A stretch of DNA of 23,198 nucleotides from assembly GCA_034437275.1 (NCBI GenBank), contig DAOTUD010000080.1:1-23198 (forward strand), given 5' to 3'. The notes below the pieces were generated by a model. That model was not told the DNA's origin, did not search any database, and saw only the letters and a program-made list of their open reading frames with translations. Shown one piece after another: positions 22,034 to 23,198 of this stretch (position 1 is its first letter; the number at the start of each line of letters is the position of its first letter). The position numbers and the translations under genes are program-made. Source of the stretch: TC-15 sp034437275. GTDB taxonomy: Bacteria; Chloroflexota; Anaerolineae; Aggregatilineales; Aggregatilineaceae.

Positions 22034-22930
22034 ATGGCGGAGGCGTTCCTCGACCGGATCACCACCGGGGACTGCCTGGACCTGATCCCCTGGCTGCCGG
22101 ATAATGCCGTGCATTGCTTCGTGTCCGATATCCCCTACGGCATCAGTTATGCCTCCTGGGACGTGTTACATAACAATCAGAACTCGGCGCTGCTCGGCCA
22201 ATCCCCGGCCCAGATCGGCAAGCAGGCCTTCCGGCTGCGCGGCAAACCGATCCGGGGCTGGTCGGCAGCCGACCGGAACATACCGCGCGAGTACCAGGCG
22301 TGGTGCACGCAGTGGGCCGAGCTGGTGTACCCCAGGCTCAAGCCGGGGGCCAGCCTGTTCGTGTTTGGGGCGCGGCGCACACTGCACCGCGCGATCATCG
22401 CCCTGGAGGACGCCGGCTTCCTGCTGAAGGATGTGCTGGCCTGGGTCAAGCCGACCGCCCACCACCGCGCGCAGCGGATCAGCGTGGTGCTCAAACGACG
22501 CGGCCTGCACCGGGAAGCTGCGCAGTGGCAGGGCTGGCGGCTGGGCAACCTGGCCCCCATCTGGGAGCCGGTGGCGTGGCTCTTCAAGCCCTACCCGCAC
22601 ACCATCACCGACAATGTGCTGGAGCACAGCGTCGGTGCGATCCACACCGCCGCCTGCCAGATCGACGGCAAAAACCCAGCCAACCAGCTTCACTTCTGGT
22701 TCGAGCCGGACGAACCCCGCCTGCACAATACCCAAAAGCCGGTGCGCCTGCTGGAATTCCTGATCAAGCTGACCACCCGCGAAGGCCAGATCGTGCTCGA
22801 CCCGTTCATCGGCAGTGGCTCGACGGCGGTCGCCTGTCGCAACCTGGACCGGCACTTCATCGGCTTCGAGATCGACCCCGCTACCGCCGCCAGCGCCCGC
22901 CAGCGGATCAGTCAGGCAGGCGACGAGTAA
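22034..22930 (+). CDS. Site-specific DNA methyltransferase, beta class (N6-adenine or N4-cytosine)
   Basis: The product has 298 residues and starts 3 bp after the prenyl synthase stop. Catalytic motif IV is DIPY (32-35), a known variant of DPPY/SPPY. The AdoMet motif DPFIGSGST (256-264) lies near the C terminus, so the order IV then I is that of the beta class. HNTQKPVRLLEFLIK before motif I is also typical. WDVLHNNQNSALLGQSPAQ and GKPIRGWSAADRNIP look like a distinct subfamily with a conserved early region. There is no restriction gene next to it, so it is an orphan that may mark DNA for regulation or protect against foreign nucleases. The recognition site cannot be told from sequence. Confidence 0.92.
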   Translation: MAEAFLDRITTGDCLDLIPWLPDNAVHCFVSDIPYGISYASWDVLHNNQNSALLGQSPAQIGKQAFRLRGKPIRGWSAADRNIPREYQAWCTQWAELVYPRLKPGASLFVFGARRTLHRAIIALEDAGFLLKDVLAWVKPTAHHRAQRISVVLKRRGLHREAAQWQGWRLGNLAPIWEPVAWLFKPYPHTITDNVLEHSVGAIHTAACQIDGKNPANQLHFWFEPDEPRLHNTQKPVRLLEFLIKLTTREGQIVLDPFIGSGSTAVACRNLDRHFIGFEIDPATAASARQRISQAGDE

Positions 22931-22956
22931 ACGCCGCGCCAGCGGTGTATCGTCCT

Positions 22957-22975
22957 GCGCAACTTGCGCTATACT
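22957..22975 (+). promoter_or_regulatory. -10 element with abutting 13-bp inverted repeat
   Basis: GCGCAA-C-TTGCGC (22957-22969) is a perfect inverted repeat immediately followed by TATACT (22970-22975). The -35 is weak. The repeat fills the spacer and could be an operator for the truncated gene at 23003. Confidence 0.5.
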
Positions 22976-23002
22976 GGGGGTGAATCAGTGACGGAGGCCG
23001 CC

Positions 23003-23044
23003 ATGTACCAGCACGCGCCCGACGATTACCAAAATGCGCCGTAA
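23003..23044 (+). pseudogene. 5' remnant of a gene, possibly HIT-family, cut by a mobile element
   Basis: ATG 23003 has an excellent ribosome binding site (GGAGG at 22993-22997) and lies about 20 bp after the predicted transcript start, yet the frame is only MYQHAPDDYQNAP. Many HIT-family nucleotide hydrolases begin with M-Y-x-H-A-P-x-x-Y followed by C-P-F-C, so this looks like the first nine or ten codons of such a gene, with foreign sequence after them. The likeness is recalled from family knowledge and is short. The alternative is a genuine 13-residue leader peptide. Confidence 0.5.
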
Positions 23045-23070
23045 AGCCCCTGTCTTTAGATATGGGGATA
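23044..23070 (+). mobile_element. Transposon-end-like hairpin
   Basis: CCCC (23047-23050) pairs with GGGG (23064-23067) and an inner TGTCT/AGATA stem closes a short loop, with one bulge. The sequence AAGCCCCTGTCTTTAGATAT resembles the right-end hairpin after tnpB in IS200/IS605 elements (AAGCCCC, then CTTTAG, then GGGG). No tnpB remains upstream. A TTAC (23026-23029), a target type used by this family, precedes it. Confidence 0.4.
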
Positions 23071-23109
23071 GGGTGCGCGCAAAGGTTGACAGAGAAAAGG
23101 TGGACAAAA

Positions 23110-23167
23110 AGCCTCAAGTGAGGTAGGGAAAAGGGTACAAAGCCAAAATCCCACATCACAAGAGGCT
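23110..23167. repeat. Imperfect 12-bp inverted repeat before the last open frame
   Basis: AGCCTCAAGTGA (23110-23121) and TCACAAGAGGCT (23156-23167) match 10 of 12 positions as an inverted repeat around a 34-bp AT-richer spacer. The right arm overlaps the ribosome binding site of the frame at 23171, so folding could hide that site. Confidence 0.4.
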
Positions 23168-23170
23168 ACA

Positions 23171-23198
23171 ATGGAGTTTATCACATTTCTGAAAGAGC
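23171..23198 (+). CDS. Start of an open frame running off the window, possible transposase
   Basis: ATG 23171 with AGAGG five bases upstream opens MEFITFLKE and continues past the window end. The leader and codons are clearly more AT-rich than the rest of the window, which suggests acquired DNA. Its place after a transposon-like hairpin makes a transposase plausible, but nine residues are too few to assign a family. Confidence 0.4.

Noticed and set aside
1..23198. CRISPR arrays, tRNA or rRNA genes, toxin-antitoxin pairs, prophage genes
   Set aside because: I looked for regular direct repeats, tRNA-like cloverleaf ends and small paired frames by eye and saw none that hold up; a dedicated tRNA and repeat search would settle this.

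Overview
The window is high-GC bacterial chromosome with tightly packed genes on both strands. The gene complement suggests a member of the Chloroflexota, probably Anaerolineae-like: a Rex repressor, a GbsR-type regulator, small dicluster ferredoxins with acidic tails, an F1 ATP synthase cluster next to mreB, and secreted proteins with Thr/Pro tails. This taxonomic placement is inference; no rRNA, tRNA or other phylogenetic marker is present.

Layout. Positions 1-4541 (+) hold the end of a flotillin/SPFH protein, a membrane-anchored protein with two M23-like domains, an oligopeptide-type solute-binding protein without transporter partners, and a helical protein of unknown function. Positions 4603-6381 (-) hold two paralogous seven-iron-type ferredoxins, each with its own promoter, then a Mn-type superoxide dismutase whose -10 is covered by a near-perfect PerR/Fur-like box. 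Positions 6599-8272 (+) encode a 5'-nucleotidase-like metallophosphoesterase with an altered active-site motif and a tail carrying three YIGP repeats. Positions 8357-13919 (-) hold mreB and a four-gene F1 cluster atpA-atpG-atpD-atpC with a good promoter at 14031-14059. The delta and F0 genes are absent, so the ATP synthase operon is split.

Positions 14082-17304 (-) hold two translationally coupled membrane proteins of unknown function and proC. A VanZ-like gene (+) then overlaps rex (-) tail to tail by 41 bp. A Rex-like operator lies directly upstream of rex. Next come a Tat-exported N-acetylmuramoyl-L-alanine amidase (+), a DUF11-type surface protein with a C-terminal LPATG sorting signal (-), a GbsR/MarR regulator (+), and a long-chain polyprenyl diphosphate synthase followed 3 bp later by an orphan beta-class DNA methyltransferase (+).

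The last 270 bp look like a mobile-element scar. A promoter with a 13-bp inverted repeat and a good ribosome binding site lead into a 13-codon reading frame that resembles the start of a HIT-family protein. This is followed by a transposon-end-like hairpin and the start of a new, more AT-rich reading frame that runs off the window.

The recurrent themes are redox and oxygen response (ferredoxins, SOD with PerR-like box, Rex), energy conservation (F1) and envelope work (M23, amidase, MreB, LPXTG protein, prenyl carrier synthesis). No CRISPR array, tRNA, rRNA or complete defence cassette was found.
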